NCBI RefSeq assembly: GCF_042445055.1
Contig: NZ_CP170340.1
Span: forward strand, 1 to 64,000
Direction: 5' to 3'
Length of the DNA: 64,000 bases
DNA from: Falsihalocynthiibacter sp042445055
GTDB lineage: Bacteria > Pseudomonadota > Alphaproteobacteria > Rhodobacterales > Rhodobacteraceae
Position 1 is the stretch's first letter, and each line of letters opens with the position of its first letter. Position numbers and translations under genes: made by a program. Shown piece by piece: positions 16,789 to 24,550 of the stretch. The notes under the pieces were generated by a model. That model saw nothing but the letters and a program-made list of their open reading frames with translations. It was not told the DNA's origin and made no database searches.

Positions 16789-18708
16789 GTGGGGCGTCAT
16801 ATTCGCGAAAATTTGGGGTGGTATGCAAGGCGCGCCGCGTCGATGTCGGTGTCAGAGGTTGGGCACCGCATTCACGAACAAATAGTGCGCCAAAATGGTC
16901 GCCGCGTTAACCAAGAAGACTGGTACAATCCCGAGGCGGGGCTGCCTGCAATCGCGATTTCTGATGAAAAATTTAATCAAATTGCGGGTAAATGCCTAGA
17001 GGAATGGCGCGCGGAAACAGAGCGCGTACGGACGGGGCGCTGGTGCTTCTTCGGTCAGGAATGGGCGCCGGTTTCGCTGGCAAATCTGTGGCATTATGAC
17101 CCCGTTAACGGTGAGGCGTGGGAGCGCGATATTTACTGTTTTGACGTGCCGTACCGCCATCGCGCGGATCGGGGCGACATTAAGTATACTTGGGAGGTTA
17201 ATCGGCTCCAATTTCTTCCCATAATCGCGGCGCTTTATCGTGCGGAAGGTCGGGTGGAGGATCGCGAACTCACCCTTAGACTTATCGAGAGTTGGATCGA
17301 TGAAAACCCTGTTTTTTATGGAGTAAATTGGGCATCTGGGATTGAAATTGCTCTGCGAGCAGTCAGCATCACATTGGCGATTTCGTTGCTGGATGCGGAG
17401 CGGATTCCTACCTCATTGCAACATAAAATTTCGCGGAGTTTGCAGGCACACTTTTACTGGTTGGGACGATATCCGTCGCGGTTTTCGTCGGCAAATAATC
17501 ATCGCATTGCAGAGTTGGCGGCGGCGTATTTTTTGGGTCGATTGATGCCCGCGATTCCCGGGGCGAACCCTGCGGCTGCGCTGGCCGAATTGAACGAAGA
17601 GATGTTGCGCCAAATAACCGAGGACGGTGTCGGGGCCGAGCAGTCGCCTAGTTACACTTGCTTTACTATTGAGTGGTATTTGTTGATTCGAAGCGTCGCG
17701 GAAACGGTCGGGGATACCGTGGATGCGCGCGTTTCAGAGCGGTTGCGCGCGGCGGCGCGCCATCTGCGCTGGATGATGGATGCGGACGGGAACGTGCCGC
17801 GCATTGGGGATGATGACGAGGGGCGCGTCATTATTTCTGGTACAGACGAAAAGGACTACGTGACGCAGATTCTGGCGTCGCTTGCGAAATGCTGCCCAGA
17901 ATTTGCGCCTCCGTCGGCACGGGCGCATCTGCGGCAGGTCTGGATGGGCGCGCAGTCAGGTGGCAAGGCACCACAGGGCGCGGCGTTCTTTGACGTGGGC
18001 GGCTATAGTGTTCTGCGGCATAAAATCGCGGGGCGTCAGAGCATGATCGCGATGGATCATGGGCCGCTCGGGTATTTGTCGATTGCGGCGCATGGGCATG
18101 CGGACGCGCTCGCGGTTTGGTGGCACGTGGATGGTCAGCCGGTTTTCGTGGATGCGGGAACCTACCTGTATCATTCGGGCGGGACGTGGCGCGATAAGTT
18201 TCGCGGAACGGCGGTGCATAATACGCTCTGTCTTGCGGGACAGAACCAGAGCAAAATCGCGGGGCCTTTCAACTGGTCGCGCCGCGCGACGGCCACGCGG
18301 ATTCCAATGGCGCGCACGACGGGCGGACTTTGTATCGAGGCGGAGCAAGATGGGTACCTGCGTGATATTGGCGTGCGGCATCGGCGCAAGCTGGCCTTGG
18401 ACGTGCCCAATGGGTATCTGATTCAGGACCGCTTGATCGGACGCGCCAGTTCAGTTGAGGGGATGTTAACCTATGTTTTGCACCCTGATATTGCGGTGCA
18501 TCTTACCGCAAATGGCGCGTTAGAGTTAAGTCACGCAGGGCGTAAGTTCGCGCGGATTTCGTTGGAGGGCTATGCGTTCAGCCTCGAGAAAATCCCGTAT
18601 TCTGCGCAGTTCGGAGAGCGCCAGACAACGACCGCATTGCGCGCAATAATCCCCGCTTCAGGATTGTTGGGGCAGGGCGTTGAAACCAGGATTAACCTCT
18701 GTGATTAG
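16789..18708 (+). CDS. Heparinase II/III-family polysaccharide lyase-like protein
   Basis: It is 639 residues, starting at GTG 16789. The N-terminal half (about 60-380) is an alpha-helical toroid-type region (RLQFLPIIAALYRAEGR, SSANNHRIAELAAAYFLG). The C-terminal half has the heparinase II/III signature AAHGHADALAVWWHV, VDAGTYLYHSGGTWRDKFRG and AVHNTLCL, containing the candidate catalytic histidines and tyrosine. Such proteins cleave or edit acidic polysaccharides by beta-elimination and often sit in exopolysaccharide clusters. No signal peptide is visible, so it may act in the cytoplasm or leave by an unrecognised route. It overlaps the sulfotransferase gene by 8 bp. Confidence 0.87.
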   Translation: MGRHIRENLGWYARRAASMSVSEVGHRIHEQIVRQNGRRVNQEDWYNPEAGLPAIAISDEKFNQIAGKCLEEWRAETERVRTGRWCFFGQEWAPVSLANLWHYDPVNGEAWERDIYCFDVPYRHRADRGDIKYTWEVNRLQFLPIIAALYRAEGRVEDRELTLRLIESWIDENPVFYGVNWASGIEIALRAVSITLAISLLDAERIPTSLQHKISRSLQAHFYWLGRYPSRFSSANNHRIAELAAAYFLGRLMPAIPGANPAAALAELNEEMLRQITEDGVGAEQSPSYTCFTIEWYLLIRSVAETVGDTVDARVSERLRAAARHLRWMMDADGNVPRIGDDDEGRVIISGTDEKDYVTQILASLAKCCPEFAPPSARAHLRQVWMGAQSGGKAPQGAAFFDVGGYSVLRHKIAGRQSMIAMDHGPLGYLSIAAHGHADALAVWWHVDGQPVFVDAGTYLYHSGGTWRDKFRGTAVHNTLCLAGQNQSKIAGPFNWSRRATATRIPMARTTGGLCIEAEQDGYLRDIGVRHRRKLALDVPNGYLIQDRLIGRASSVEGMLTYVLHPDIAVHLTANGALELSHAGRKFARISLEGYAFSLEKIPYSAQFGERQTTTALRAIIPASGLLGQGVETRINLCD

Positions 18709-19666
18709 CGCACCGATTGTGATTGTGGGCCAGCCGCGGAGTGGTTCAACGATACTGACCCGATGGGTGAATAACGACCAGCGGGCCTTTGTTCTTAACG
18801 ATTTCTATGTGCTGCAGCGCATTGATGCGCTGGGATTGTGGGGGCCTTTGAGCTCCGGCGATGCCCGCGAAATTGCTATGTGGGTGTATCGGATTTTGGA
18901 AATCCGTTGCACGCAGGAAATAGGCAAAACGCTTGAACAACCCGTGCACCTATCGCTTGCTGATCTGGCGATTGTGAAATCCTTAGCAAATGGCCCGTGG
19001 GACGAAGGCATCCTTTGGAGTGATGTAATCGGCCAGATTTTACATCGGGCAGCGGAACTTGCGGGGGCGGATTTTTGGGGGTGGAACACGCCGCAAGATC
19101 ATCAGCACCTAGAGCGTATTTTTGCGGGATTTCCCGATGCCAAAGTTCTGTGCCAATTGCGTCAACCCGATGCGATGCTGGCGTCATACAAAAATGTTGA
19201 CGGATGGTGGCACGATGCGCGGCGCTATAACCCAATGGTTTTAGCGCTCGCGTGGAAGCGCGCTGCGCAGAACGCGGCGTCTTGGAGCGCGCGCAAACCG
19301 TCGCAAGTTAAGTTCATTCGATACGAAGACTTGGTGCGGCGTACGCCCGAAACAACCACCGAGATTTCCAATTTTCTTGGGATAGGGCAGCGGGTTGCCT
19401 GCCTTGGATCGTTCGGTCGCAACTCGTCGATGCAGGGAAAAAAGCCGAAGAAAGTGACGGGATTGGAAAGCTGGGTGGCGTATCGGATTTGCGGTCGGGA
19501 AGCGGCAGAGCTTGGATTCTCGGAGCGTGTAGACGCGCGGTGCCAATTTGGTGATTTCGTCGAGGCCGCGCGGATCACGGGCGCTTCGTTTTCGCTGTTG
19601 GTTTCTGACTATTTGTTCAATTCGGATCGGCGGAGGCGGTTGATCCGCTTGTTGTTCAAAACCTAG
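18701..19666 (+). CDS. PAPS-dependent sulfotransferase
   Basis: Transfers sulfate from 3'-phosphoadenylyl sulfate to a hydroxyl or amine, here probably of a glycan or a cell-surface lipid. The 5'-phosphosulfate loop GQPRSGSTIL lies at residues 10-19. The later DAKVLCQLRQPDAMLASYKN and KFIRYEDLVRRTPET segments match the 3'-phosphate and dimer regions of Sulfotransfer-family proteins. The start was taken at GTG 18701, overlapping the lyase gene by 8 bp. A TTG at 18680 would add 7 residues. Tight coupling to a heparinase-like gene supports action on the same polymer, but that is inference. Confidence 0.85.
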   Translation: MISAPIVIVGQPRSGSTILTRWVNNDQRAFVLNDFYVLQRIDALGLWGPLSSGDAREIAMWVYRILEIRCTQEIGKTLEQPVHLSLADLAIVKSLANGPWDEGILWSDVIGQILHRAAELAGADFWGWNTPQDHQHLERIFAGFPDAKVLCQLRQPDAMLASYKNVDGWWHDARRYNPMVLALAWKRAAQNAASWSARKPSQVKFIRYEDLVRRTPETTTEISNFLGIGQRVACLGSFGRNSSMQGKKPKKVTGLESWVAYRICGREAAELGFSERVDARCQFGDFVEAARITGASFSLLVSDYLFNSDRRRRLIRLLFKT

Positions 19667-19669
19667 GGT

Positions 19670-19693
19670 TTGGCCCGCCCGTGGGCGGACCAA
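19670..19693. terminator. Hairpin between convergent sulfotransferase and spike-fibre genes
   Basis: TTGG-c-CCGCCC (19670-19680), a 2-nt loop, then GGGCGG-a-CCAA (19683-19693): a strong, nearly symmetric stem placed between two converging stop codons. It has no clear U-tract, so it may act as a weak bidirectional terminator. Confidence 0.5.
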
Positions 19694-19700
19694 TGTGTGT

Positions 19701-20639
19701 CTATTGCACCGTAATTTTCCGAATCCAACCGTTCAAAAACTCGCTCGTCGCGTTGCTTCCGAGATAAAGCGAAGTGACATGATCGGCAGCAGGGCCATCG
19801 GTGGAAGTCGCGCTGCCACTCGTGCCGTTGAAGCTGTCGGACCACGCGATTTGCAATGTTTCGCCCGAGGTGGTCAGGGTCATGGTGTGGATGCCGACCG
19901 CGGTCGCGCCGCCAACGCCAGAGTTCAAACCCAAGGCGCCGGATTGGTTACGGATCTGGGCGAAACTTGTGCTGCCAGCGCGGATGCGCGAATAGCCCGC
20001 GTCGCCCGCCCATCGCACCACGTTGCTCACGCCATTCTGGGCGAATGCGCCGCTTTGGCGTTGCTCCCACTCGATGCTGAAGGTCATGTTTTCGGGCGAA
20101 AACCATCCCAAATCCAGCGGAACAACAAAATCATCGGCACGTGTGGAAGCGGCTCCATTCGTTGGAATTGGCGAGCTGGCGAAGGGGCCATTTTCAACCT
20201 GCACCCATTGCGGAGCCCCCGAAATCGTCACCGTGATGGTGCCCGCTTGGGCGAGGGTGAAGCTTTGGGAACTGGCCGTCGCGAGGGTTGCGTCGCCCGA
20301 GATTGCCACACTTCCACCCGTGCCGACCGATGCGGTGTAGGTGCCCGCGGCCAAGGCAATCGATTGGGTCGCGGGCGCGAAACTGTTGAGAAAGTAGTTC
20401 TCTCTGGCTTCCTCAATCAACAGTCCGCGCGACGAGCGGCGCAGAGTGTCTGGCGCGAAATGCGTGCCGTCCGCAAGGCGCCCGACGGTCGAACGCGTGC
20501 ATTGAAATACGCTCTCGATCGGGACGGATTGCCCGTCGATCGCGGCCATCCCCGTGGTGAAATCGCAGAACATTTTGGTCCCCTGCAGGTCATTTTGCAG
20601 CGCGCGGTAGGGCCAAATTTGCGTCCCCAAGCCCATCAT
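19701..20639 (-). CDS. Spike/tail-fibre-like protein (resembles GTA head-spike fibre GhsB)
   Basis: It is 312 residues. An N-terminal region contains RRSSRGLLIEEARENYFLNS. A beta-rich middle of short Thr/Ala/Ser/Gly-rich strands follows (AAGTYTASVGTGGSVAISGD, SQSFTLAQAGTITVTISG). Next comes VQVENGPFASSPIPTNGA, a pattern typical of phage head-spike and tail-fibre proteins. The C-terminal part reads like a concanavalin/LamG-type sugar-binding fold. Its ATG overlaps the stop of the upstream spike-base gene by one base. The pairing recalls GhsA/GhsB head spikes of the Rhodobacter gene transfer agent, which bind capsule. Assignment to that pair rests on remembered family features and needs a profile search. 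Confidence 0.6.
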   Translation of the reverse strand: MMGLGTQIWPYRALQNDLQGTKMFCDFTTGMAAIDGQSVPIESVFQCTRSTVGRLADGTHFAPDTLRRSSRGLLIEEARENYFLNSFAPATQSIALAAGTYTASVGTGGSVAISGDATLATASSQSFTLAQAGTITVTISGAPQWVQVENGPFASSPIPTNGAASTRADDFVVPLDLGWFSPENMTFSIEWEQRQSGAFAQNGVSNVVRWAGDAGYSRIRAGSTSFAQIRNQSGALGLNSGVGGATAVGIHTMTLTTSGETLQIAWSDSFNGTSGSATSTDGPAADHVTSLYLGSNATSEFLNGWIRKITVQ

Positions 20640-20902
20640 TACACGAACCCTACCAAGGATTGCGCGCTGGTTCCTGTGGCGAAAACTTTGCGCAAACGAA
20701 TGGGGAGAACTGTCCCTGCGGGGACGTTTTCGAGGGTAACCTGGCTGCCCTCGCGGGTGATTGCGGTGATGGTGCCGCCCTGACCGACATAGATCGCGCG
20801 CGGAACTTCCACGAGGTCGGCGCCGTCATTTGGCGCGATGGCAAAGGCGTCGATTGCGGGGCTGTTGGTGGTGGGGGTGATGCCTCGGTAGCGGTCGATC
20901 AT
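20639..20902 (-). CDS. Spike base protein (RCAP_rcc01079 / GhsA-like)
   Basis: A small protein of 87 residues with the pattern DLVEVPRAIYVGQGGTITAI then TLENVPAGTVLPIRLRKVFAT-GT, ending in a short hydrophobic tail. I recognise this as the spike-base type found beside gene-transfer-agent and prophage fibre genes in Rhodobacterales. It would attach the fibre to a particle. It is translationally coupled (TAATG) to the fibre gene. No other particle genes (capsid, portal, terminase) are in the window. A near-perfect copy of the par palindrome lies inside the gene at 20712-20725. Confidence 0.6.
   Translation of the reverse strand: MIDRYRGITPTTNSPAIDAFAIAPNDGADLVEVPRAIYVGQGGTITAITREGSQVTLENVPAGTVLPIRLRKVFATGTSAQSLVGFV
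20712..20725. repeat. One-mismatch copy of the par palindrome
   Basis: GTCCCTGCGGGGAC differs from the three perfect palindromes of the par region by a single base. It is about 9.4 kb from the nearest perfect copy and inside the spike-base gene, so it may be a secondary ParB site or chance. Confidence 0.3.
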
Positions 20903-21017
20903 TTGGGAATCTCCTGAATTGATTTCGGAAATTCGGTTATAGGCGCGGCCGTTTAACGCGCTTCTAACGCAACGCGCGATGGGCGTTGCGGGGCATAATA
21001 TTCAAAGGAAAACAGGC

Positions 21018-22286
21018 ATGAAGATCGCGATTTTTGGGATGGGCTATGTGGGCTTTACGGCGGCGTGTTGTATTGCGAGCGAGGGTCACGAGGTTATCGG
21101 CGTTGACGTTAACGATTCCAAGATCGCGGATGTGAACAACGGCATCGCGCCATTTGAGGAGCCGGGATTGCAGGAATTGATGACGCCGAGCACGCAAGCG
21201 AGGCGGCTCTTGGCGACGAAATCTGTTCCTGATGCGCTCGCGAATGCGGATATGGCGATTGTCTGTGTCGGCACGCCCAGTGGCGTCGATGGTGCGCACG
21301 ATATGCGCTATATTGCGGATGTTTCGCGCCAGATCGGAACGGCCCTTGCGCGGGAAAAACCGCTTGCGCCGGTGACGGTTGTGTACCGCTCGACAATGCG
21401 GCCCGGAACGATGAGAAAGTTAATAATCCCGATTTTTGTGGCCACCCTTGGGGCGGATTGGGCGGCGCATGTGACGCTCGTTTATAACCCCGAATTTCTG
21501 CGCGAGGCGCAGGCGATTTCCGACTATTTCGACCCGCCCAAAGTGGTGATTGGCACGATTGACGGCAAGCCAAATGAAGTGCTCCAAGCCCTGAACGTTA
21601 ACATTAATGCAGAGGTGTTCGTGACCCCATTTGAGGAGGCCGAATTAACCAAGTTCGTGGACAATTCATGGCACGCGGTGAAGGTGGCCTTTGCCAATGA
21701 ATTCGGGCGAGTCTGCCAGAAAATGGGGATATCGGCGCGGCAGGTTCACAAGATTTTCGTGGCGGATACCAAGCTCAATATCTCGCCGTATTACACCCGC
21801 CCAGGCGGGGCGTTTGGCGGAGCTTGTTTGCCCAAAGATGTGCGCGCGTTTCAGTATATTGCCAACGACATCGGTGCGAATACGCATCTGGTGGACAGCT
21901 TGCTTCGATCAAATGAGGCGCACAAAAACCATCAGTTTGATCACATCACGCGCCATGCCGAAGCGGGGTCGAAAATCCTCATGGCGGGGCTAGCGTTCAA
22001 GGCGGGGACGGACGATCTTCGCGAGAGTCCGAACATTGATTTGGTGCGCAAATTGTTAGAGGCGGGGTATGATGTGCGGGTGTTTGATCCGTGTCTTTCG
22101 CCTGATAAATTGCGTGGGCATAACCTTGGGTATCTCTACTCTACGCTGCCGCAAATCGATGCATTGCTGATTGATGCGCCTGCCGCAGAGGCGGGCGATT
22201 GGGATTTGGTCGTTGTGTCAAACGCAACGGGGCAGGCGCTCAACTTGTCAAAATTCAAAACGCTGGAGACCCACTGCATCGCTTAG
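21018..22286 (+). CDS. Nucleotide-sugar 6-dehydrogenase (GDP-mannose / UDP-sugar dehydrogenase family, AlgD-like)
   Basis: Oxidises a nucleotide-activated hexose at C6 in two NAD-dependent steps to the uronic acid, giving an acidic exopolysaccharide precursor. It is 422 residues from ATG 21018, preceded by AAGGA. The NAD-binding motif IFGMGYVGFTAA is at residues 4-15. ICVGTPSG follows, then FVDNSWHAVKVAFANEFGRV, and the catalytic cysteine is in FGGACLPKDVRA (Cys 270). The C-terminal substrate part has FKAGTDDLRESPNIDLVRKL. The pattern is closer to GDP-mannose dehydrogenase (AlgD) than to typical UDP-glucose dehydrogenase, but substrate choice is not certain. It converges on the epimerase gene with a 4-bp overlap. 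Confidence 0.88.
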   Translation: MKIAIFGMGYVGFTAACCIASEGHEVIGVDVNDSKIADVNNGIAPFEEPGLQELMTPSTQARRLLATKSVPDALANADMAIVCVGTPSGVDGAHDMRYIADVSRQIGTALAREKPLAPVTVVYRSTMRPGTMRKLIIPIFVATLGADWAAHVTLVYNPEFLREAQAISDYFDPPKVVIGTIDGKPNEVLQALNVNINAEVFVTPFEEAELTKFVDNSWHAVKVAFANEFGRVCQKMGISARQVHKIFVADTKLNISPYYTRPGGAFGGACLPKDVRAFQYIANDIGANTHLVDSLLRSNEAHKNHQFDHITRHAEAGSKILMAGLAFKAGTDDLRESPNIDLVRKLLEAGYDVRVFDPCLSPDKLRGHNLGYLYSTLPQIDALLIDAPAAEAGDWDLVVVSNATGQALNLSKFKTLETHCIA

Positions 22287-23170
22287 GGCGTGACGTATTT
22301 GCGCCAGTTGTGCTCTTCCTCAAAGTCGAGAACCTCGCGGATTTTGCGATTGGAATAGAGCGCCTCTTGCGGGTCCAGATCGCGGGTAACTTTTACGTCA
22401 GGATAGAAGCGTTTGATGATTTCTTCGTTCGGGATATCGACAGAATTGGTGTCATTCCCCGCGTTGAAGATTTGAAATCCAAGCCCGTCGGTCGCAAGGC
22501 AGCGGTCTACGATTTGGCCAAGGTCGCGCGCATCAATATAGCAGAAAATATTGCGGCGACGCACTGCGGGATCGGCAAAATATTCGCGGAAGTTCTCGTA
22601 CTCGTGCGGCTCGATCACATTGCCAATTCTGAGGCCGTAAATATCGATACCCGAGCGGCGCTGAAAGGCGCGGGCTGTCTTTTCGTTTACCACTTTGCTC
22701 AGGCCGTAACTGTCCATTGGGTTAACGTCGTGTTCCTCGTCCACGGGCAGGTAATCCGGACGGACTTCGCCATCGGCAAAACAGACGCCGTAGGTAGTTT
22801 CGGATGACGCGAAAATCACCTTGGGGATGCCAAGTTTGACCGCAGCTTCGATTACATTATAGGTCCCGATTGTGTTAACGCGGAAAGTCTCGTGATCGGG
22901 GTTAATGAGAATGCGCGGCACGGCGGCAAAGTGGACAACCGCGTCGAATTTCGGTGCGCCTGTTCCAAGGTCGAGGTCGTCGAAATTTGCGTAGCTCGTC
23001 ATGACGTTAAACATCGCGCCAGAGTCCGTGATGTCGGCGATCAGGTTGTCGATGCCGTCCTCCACCAATGGCGTAAGGTCCACGTTTACCACGCGGTGCC
23101 CTTGATCGCGCAGATATCGGCACGCGTATTTACCCGCTTTGCCTGAGCCGCCTGTAAAGAGAATGCGCAT
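22283..23170 (-). CDS. NAD-dependent epimerase/dehydratase (extended SDR)
   Basis: It is 295 residues. The Rossmann motif TGGSGKAGKYACRYL is at the N-terminus. FDAVVHFAAVPRI and FRVNTIGTYNVIEAA follow, and the catalytic Tyr-Lys pair lies in SYGLSKVVNEK. These match nucleotide-sugar epimerases and dehydratases of the extended SDR family. It probably supplies or interconverts a nucleotide sugar for the polysaccharide. A GGGGGCAG ribosome site precedes ATG 23170. A second SDR of similar type at 46331-47125 belongs to uronate catabolism. The reaction cannot be fixed from the motifs. Confidence 0.85.
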   Translation of the reverse strand: MRILFTGGSGKAGKYACRYLRDQGHRVVNVDLTPLVEDGIDNLIADITDSGAMFNVMTSYANFDDLDLGTGAPKFDAVVHFAAVPRILINPDHETFRVNTIGTYNVIEAAVKLGIPKVIFASSETTYGVCFADGEVRPDYLPVDEEHDVNPMDSYGLSKVVNEKTARAFQRRSGIDIYGLRIGNVIEPHEYENFREYFADPAVRRRNIFCYIDARDLGQIVDRCLATDGLGFQIFNAGNDTNSVDIPNEEIIKRFYPDVKVTRDLDPQEALYSNRKIREVLDFEEEHNWRKYVTP

Positions 23171-23279
23171 CGTCTGCCCCCCGTGTTAACCAATTTGGGG
23201 GAGCTTAGTGCCCACAGATTTTACCCGCAAGTCGCAAAGGTTTGCGCCAAAGGGGCGCCCCTGATATTGAGAATCTATA

Positions 23280-23939
23280 ATGTCAGATTCCGCCACCCTT
23301 GAACGCGCTACGCCAGAAAAATCCCCTGAGGGGGAAATGATCGTGTGTCCGCAGTGCGACGCGGTTTACCAGATTATCCGTCCTCATCATGGTGAACGCG
23401 CGGTGTGTTCGCGGTGCCATACGGTGCTGATTGCGCCTCGGCGCAAGGCGGGGCTTCAGATCATCGCGGTATCTCTCGCCGTTGTGGTGTTGATCATTGC
23501 GGCGGCGGTATTCCCGTTTCTGAGCATCGAGGCGCAAGGAACCATGAACGCCGTTTCGATCATTGATGCCGCACTCGCGTTTCGGCACGGGCCGCTGATC
23601 GCGGTGTCGATGTTCACGCTCGCGTTGATTATCATCATTCCGCTTCTTCGCGTTCTGCTGGTGCTTTATGTGCTAATCCCGATCGTCGCGGACCGCCCAC
23701 CTGCGCGTTATGCGATGGAAGCGTTCCAGATTTCCGAGGTTCTGCGCCCGTGGTCTATGGCCGAGGTTTTCGCGATTGGCTGTGCGGTGGCGTTAACCAA
23801 AGTTGCCGGTTTGGCCGATCTTCACACGGGACCGGCATTTTATATGTTTGCGGCACTGGTTATTCTGGTTGTCGTTCAGGACAATTTCATGTGTAGGTGG
23901 ACGGTATGGAACGCGCTGGACCCAGAGACGAAACGTTAA
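23280..23939 (+). CDS. pqiA: Paraquat-inducible protein A, first half-size protein
   Basis: Inner-membrane component of the Pqi lipid-transport system that bridges the envelope with PqiB. It is 219 residues. A cytoplasmic zinc-ribbon-like head, CPQCDAVYQ and CSRCHTVL, precedes about four membrane helices. In E. coli PqiA is one protein with two such units. Here the two units are separate genes in different frames, overlapping by 34 bp. Each has its own cysteine head and start, which argues for two genuine genes and not a broken one. Confidence 0.88.
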   Translation: MSDSATLERATPEKSPEGEMIVCPQCDAVYQIIRPHHGERAVCSRCHTVLIAPRRKAGLQIIAVSLAVVVLIIAAAVFPFLSIEAQGTMNAVSIIDAALAFRHGPLIAVSMFTLALIIIIPLLRVLLVLYVLIPIVADRPPARYAMEAFQISEVLRPWSMAEVFAIGCAVALTKVAGLADLHTGPAFYMFAALVILVVVQDNFMCRWTVWNALDPETKR

Positions 23940-24550
23940 CGGCGCGCGACGTCGGGGTTGTTGCCTGTCGTCGTTGCACCAAGGTCTGGCCCGAGGGGCA
24001 AGAGACCTGTGGCCGTTGCGGCGCGCGGATTATTGGCCGTGATCCCAGAAGTTTACAGCGCGTTTGGGCGTGGTGGTTTGCGGGTTTGATCCTCTATATC
24101 CCTGCGAATGTCTATCCGATGCTTGTGACCCGCACATTGCTGTTTGATCAGGAAAACACAATTATCGGCGGGACGATTGATCTGATGCATCATGGTTCCT
24201 ACGTGGTTGCGCTTGTGATTTTGGTCGCGAGTGTGATGGTCCCGATGGGGAAGTTTCTGTCGATCGCGTTCTTGGCAATTAGCGTGCACCATCGGTCCGT
24301 TGTACCCAAGGGGCAGCGGCATATGCTCTTTGAAGTTGTTGAATATATTGGGCGCTGGTCCATGATCGACGTGTTTGTCGTTGCTATCCTGTCGTCGCTT
24401 GTGCAACTGAATACAATAGCGACAATTAATCCCGGGCCTGCCAGCCTTTTCTTTGCCTTATCGGTTATTTTTACGATGTTATCTGCTTCTAATTTCGATC
24501 CTCGGATGATTTGGGATGTTGAACAAAAAGCCCACGAGGAGCGCACATAA
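23906..24550 (+). CDS. pqiA: Paraquat-inducible protein A, second half-size protein
   Basis: It is 214 residues from ATG 23906; an upstream ATG at 23897 would add 3. The cysteine head CRRCTKVW and CGRCGARI is followed by four membrane helices with YIPANVYPMLVTRTL and VEYIGRWSMIDVFVVAILSS, the most conserved PqiA motifs. It is translated from the overlap with the first half and ends directly before pqiB. The split is probably an ancestral form of the repeat architecture. Confidence 0.9.
   Translation: MERAGPRDETLTARDVGVVACRRCTKVWPEGQETCGRCGARIIGRDPRSLQRVWAWWFAGLILYIPANVYPMLVTRTLLFDQENTIIGGTIDLMHHGSYVVALVILVASVMVPMGKFLSIAFLAISVHHRSVVPKGQRHMLFEVVEYIGRWSMIDVFVVAILSSLVQLNTIATINPGPASLFFALSVIFTMLSASNFDPRMIWDVEQKAHEERT

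Noticed and set aside
19695..20783. A 362-residue open frame on the plus strand opposite the spike genes
   Set aside because: Its translation is Arg/Ala-rich without any family pattern. The minus strand has two coupled genes with phage-fibre features, so the minus strand was chosen.
23280..24550. PqiA split seen as a frameshift
   Set aside because: Both halves have a complete zinc-ribbon head and four helices, and the second has its own start within a 34-bp overlap, so two real genes are more likely.
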